Shown piece after piece: positions 60,000-64,000 of a stretch of 64,000 nucleotides of DNA. This DNA is from Brugia malayi (lineage: Eukaryota > Nematoda > Chromadorea > Rhabditida > Onchocercidae). Position 1 is the first letter of the stretch. The number at the start of each line of letters is the position of its first letter. Location: contig NW_025062477.1 in assembly GCF_000002995.4 (NCBI RefSeq), forward strand, positions 8,776,649-8,840,648, written 5' to 3'. The notes under the pieces are model-generated. The model searched no databases and was not told the DNA's origin. It was given only the letters and a program-made list of their open reading frames with translations. A program made the translations under genes and the position numbers.

Positions 60000-61373
60000 T
60001 TTGGTAATCAGTTTTATTATTTATGTATTCATTTGTTGCATTTGAAAAAGAGAGAATGGGAGATCTTTCTACACAGATAAAAGATTTCTCTTCACAGTAA
60101 AGACATAAGCAAAAATCTCTCAAAAATCTTGATTTAAGAGAAGTATACTGAAATGGAGGAGAATGGTCTGGGCTGCTATGTTGTGAAATCACATGATATC
60201 ACGACACTATCCACACATGTTTTTACACAGTACTTGTTTCAAATTTTCACTAGAAATGAGATAAAAATTCCATAAAACTTTTGGTGCGCGGAAATAGTTA
60301 TTTTTTAATAGAAATAGTTATCTTTCGAAAAAATTTCCACTATGGAGCAATAAAGTATTGAGAAAAGTACGAACACTACAAAAATTTGAATTTATTAAAT
60401 TGTTAGACTTAAATTATTAGACTGAGTACAGACTCAGTCGAACAATTTTCCTTGAATATCTGTGATATAATCCACGCACAGTTTTACTTAACGATGGCAG
60501 TGTTTGCAAAAAGAAGCATGAATACTCATGCGAAATATATTTACTTCTCAATTCCTAGAAGTTATTACTACATTGCTTCGTTAGCATCTTAAAAGCTGAA
60601 GTATCATTTTATATGTCTATTAATGGAAGACGTAAAGTTATGGATCGTTCATGTTACACCTGTTCCTACTTCTATTTCTTTTTAAGAGAAAATCTTATTT
60701 TATTTTTTTCTTTTTTCGATAAAGAACTGGCTGGATTTCAACTTTTCTTTCAACAGATATGTTTCTCTATCACCTAGAGGGGCTAATGGGGTGTTAAGAG
60801 AAAATCCAGTGCTCTTTGGAAAAGAACTTGAACAGCTTACTGTTCATTAAGTACTAGAATCGGTAATGAGAAACTTTGATTCGGGATTAGGGTTTTTTTT
60901 TTGAATACATCTTTATTTATTGTATGTCATTGGAGACCTCATATATTCTGTAACAGAATTAAGCTACATCTGTGAATTGGATTTGAAAGAGAGAATCTGA
61001 GAAATGATACGGATAATATCACCGGTTGAGGGCTTAGAAAGTTGTGAAGATATGGCATAACGAAGAAAAATGTAAATTTAATGTAACAGTTGGTAACTAT
61101 ATGACATAAGTCATGAGACCACTGATGACGGAGTGAGGGAGCTAAGTTTCTTAATATCAAGAAAGGAAGCATTCACTGAAATAGTTATTCCTAATAAAAA
61201 CCCCAGTAGTGATGTAACTTCGTTAATACGGAACATTGTGATTTTGAAATCACTGTTATCTTTCATAATTTGATTTAAAAAAAAAAAAAAAAAAAGGATT
61301 GAAAGGAGATTCGAAATCTTAGCTCATGGATTTAGATATAGATGTTTTAATATTTTGAAGTAAATTTTATACA
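60000..61373. other. Intergenic between convergent genes
   Basis: Contains the 3' ends of RPB6 and of the supervillin-like gene. It has an A run of about 19 bases near 61278. No gene or RNA is supported. Confidence 0.45.
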
Positions 61374-64000
61374 TCAAAATAGTTTATGCTTTTTGCGAAG
61401 CACAATTTGTTTCCAGTGTGGGAGTACGTAAAAAGCTATTCGTTCCATTCGAAACAGCGATTGAAAGTCATCGTCATTTAGATATTGCTCTAGTCGATTC
61501 AGATCAATGCCAGGTGGCAAATCTCGGTTTTTCACTTTTTCGAGTGGCCAAGTTTTTGTTCGTAATTGTAACAGTTCGTCTAATTCGATTGATCGGCATC
61601 GTAGTGGGCTCTGCTAAAAATGATAAATTTGTTAGCTTATGTATGTCAACAGTGCACTTAGTTTACGGAAGACGTTGGATTTATGCGGCGAAGATTTGTT
61701 TCAGAAGAAAATGAGTGGTAGTGTACTGTTAGATACTTCCTTATTTCAAAGATTTAGAAGTAGGACTAAACATAAGTTTTACTGACATAGGTTCATTTTC
61801 ATCAATTTCATCAACGAAATCATCCCATTTAGCAAAGAGTGCTTTGAATGAATCTGGTTCTTGTGTTTTACAAATGACTGTCTTTGGACCACTCCGACCA
61901 AACCAATAAGCGTTAGCTACACGCAATGCAAATGTACTGACCGTCTTATCGCTCCAAACCCACAGTCTGTTAGTCTGATCTACTATAATAGTATCCCTGA
62001 AATATACCTTTTTTTAATTCAAATGTCAATTATATGTATAATATGCGCACTGTTTACAAATAAAAACTTTGCAATTTCTATATGACTTAGCAAGTGTGTA
62101 CTCTAATTTTTGCAATTCAATCTGCGATTTGAGCGATAAGTTCTTATATAGATATGAATATGTATTAATAAATCCATTGTCAAGAACTGTCCTGTTGAAA
62201 TGAGAATGGAAGAGAAGAATCCCAATTTGCTGGCAACAGTTCTTCACCATTTTTCTCAAACAGCCGGAATAACCGTGGCGGCTGTAATGAAAATGTGGAA
62301 TAGATAAAATGAAGACAGTTGATAAATGCATCAAAATTTAATAAAATTGAAGCAGTCACTGATGCGAGATTTATGAAGACTATGATATGATATACCTTTA
62401 TCCAGTGATCTGCTTCGATTACAGCATAATCTTCCGTTCCAGTCAACTGACAGCGGTCAATGACTGCTTCTGAAATAAACTATTCAAAGACACCATAATT
62501 CATTTTGATTTTTCTGGCAAAATTCATAGCTGCTATCTTTGAAGTTTCGTTACTTCCAACTCCCTCCAATATTGTTATTTTCCTATCATTTAATGCAATA
62601 TATACAGCATGAGCACGATAAACGATAGGTAAAGTTTGTTCCTCCATTCGAGCCTCACTGACAATTGAAGATCCATAAACAAGGAAAATGCCTGATCCAC
62701 AACCACATATAGCTACTAGTGATCCTTGAAATAATCGTAAGAACAGTGGCGGTTCTTGGCCCTGAAAGCATTATATCAAACCATTTTCTAATTAGTCTGA
62801 CATGTCGGAATGTGGTGATATCGATCAATTCAAACTATCTATTGTAGTGATAGATGATATGTACTTCACCATCATTTTTAATTAGTTATTTTTGAAAGTT
62901 AAAAATAACCTTCCAACTTTCGTATTCCTGAAATGTGTTAGCATTCTTTTTTTTCTTTTTTTTTTTTGCTTCAACTATAATATATGCGAGGTCAACTAGG
63001 CCTGTTAACAAAAATAAAAAAACTTGCCTATTCGTTCAATTCGATATTCCCATTTAACAATATAGCAGCGATCATCCTTTAAGATCCATAGTTCATCCAT
63101 TTCATTCAATGTCTTTTCATCTTCCAAAACAAAGTATCGTACGTTCTCGGTAAAAACATTTCTGGAATTTCTATATAGTTCCTTTTCTTCTAGGAATAAA
63201 ACTGACTCTTCCATTGGTCGGGATGCAAGATTTCTGTAATAAATTAAATTTTGATTTTCAAAAGTCAGTGTTTAAGAAGTTTTACTACTTTGAAAACAGA
63301 ATTGTTTTCAATTTTAAATTTATATTTCCAAAATTTAAAGTTTTGATTTTCTGATTTCTCCATTACTGTATAAAGTTAAACTGATCAGAAAAAATCCACC
63401 TTCCTAAATTCTAAGCATTCTCTTCTTCACATAGTACTGAAGCTTGAAACGTAGAGGTTTTACAGTTGGCAGGCGTGTTATACAGATTTCTTGCATGAAG
63501 AGTTATTTCTTGCCAGTCATGAAATTTGTGTTGAAAGAGTGAATCATTCAGTCCCTGAGCTAGCTTGATGTACAGGCACCAAACTGGTCGAGTTACATCA
63601 AAATTATCACCTAATATCATCTGATCTAATCCAATGACCACGTTCAGAGGTTTAGTGCGCTAAAATCTTTTAGTTAAAAAAAAATTTGTTCATTACAGTT
63701 ATTTATTTCCATTCATTACGAGTAGTTTAATGACTTCAAGAAAATCTTTTATTATTACTTAGATTTTTCAAACTTACTGAGTGCTGCCGGATATTTTTCT
63801 GCTGATTATTGTATTTTTTGATTAAAGATTTTTTTCATCTTCAATAATTTGTAGCATATTTATTCATGAAAGGTTTCAGTGGCAATAATAAAATTAGAAC
63901 ATAGGATTGAAACGTACCAGTATTTCAGCGTACGCAACTGCATGTTATGTCGCAATACGATTAGCGTTTCGACCAACCCAAACATAAATTTCAGAACCAA
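61374..64000 (-). CDS. SVIL: Supervillin-like gelsolin-repeat/headpiece protein, 5' part outside window; frame disturbed
   Basis: An actin-binding protein of the villin/supervillin group. Exons seen (complement, 5' to 3'): 63918-64000, 63451-63659, 62910-63233, 62494-62761, 62396-62469, about 62190-62281, 61783-61996, 61374-61613. Gelsolin-like pieces: GSEIYVWVGRNANRIAT at the edge, DDRCYIVKWEYRIERIG, YIIVEA, GQEPPLFLRLFQGSLVAI, ADHWIKPPRLFRLFEKNG, DTIIVDQTNRLWVWSDK. The last exon is a villin headpiece (TWPLEKVKNRDLPPGIDL, LNDDDFQSLF, LPHWKQIVLRKKHKLF). Three problems appear: an in-frame TAA at 63945-63947 between two well-conserved halves of a gelsolin motif; a one-base frameshift at the A7 run 63016-63022, downstream of which the other frame carries the homology; and no phase-correct GT donor for the exon ending near 62190. 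Either the copy is decaying or the sequence has small errors. Confidence 0.78.

Noticed and set aside
61418..61714. 98-codon plus-strand ORF
   Set aside because: It is the antisense shadow of the supervillin-like headpiece exon (complement 61374-61613), whose minus-strand frame matches the villin headpiece closely.

Overview
This window is AT-rich nuclear DNA from a eukaryote, almost certainly a nematode and most like a filarial (Onchocercidae) worm. The evidence is many short-to-medium introns with T-rich acceptors ending in CAG or TAG, acceptor-like AG dinucleotides just before several start codons (as expected for spliced-leader outrons), and housekeeping proteins that align best in my memory with worm-style homologues. 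There is no sign of operon-style bacterial coding. The species call is inference.

Layout: a Josephin deubiquitinase (1-495, 5' end cut off, +); an RNF145/TRC8-type membrane RING E3 ligase (+); mitochondrial ribosomal protein L19 (+); a 2.6 kb gap with two candidate small genes; an Atos (FAM214) homologue (+); RIO kinase 1 (+); a 6 kb gene-poor stretch; a MAP7/ensconsin-like protein (+); ABHD11 (+), followed at once by a ~300-bp-arm inverted repeat; a SAFB-like SAP/RRM protein (+); then on the minus strand a RUN+SH3 protein (UNC-14/RUSC type) and a divergent histone H3 that looks like CENP-A; RPB6 (+), head-to-head with the histone; and the 3' part of a supervillin-like gelsolin/headpiece gene (-), running off the right edge. 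For each complete gene the exons I propose sum to a whole number of codons: 683 aa RNF145, 287 MRPL19, 572 Atos, 524 RIOK1, 723 MAP7-like, 312 ABHD11, 890 SAFB-like, 710 UNC-14-like, 151 histone, 128 RPB6.

The genes do not form a pathway. They are ordinary nuclear genes for ubiquitin signalling, ribosome biogenesis, transcription, chromatin and cytoskeleton. The points most worth a second look are the inverted repeat behind ABHD11, the CENP-A-like histone with an H3-type tail, a TG (not AG) acceptor in MRPL19, several coding-like ORFs of 44-59 codons in gaps, nested inverted repeats and perfect hairpins near RIOK1, and breaks in the supervillin reading frame.
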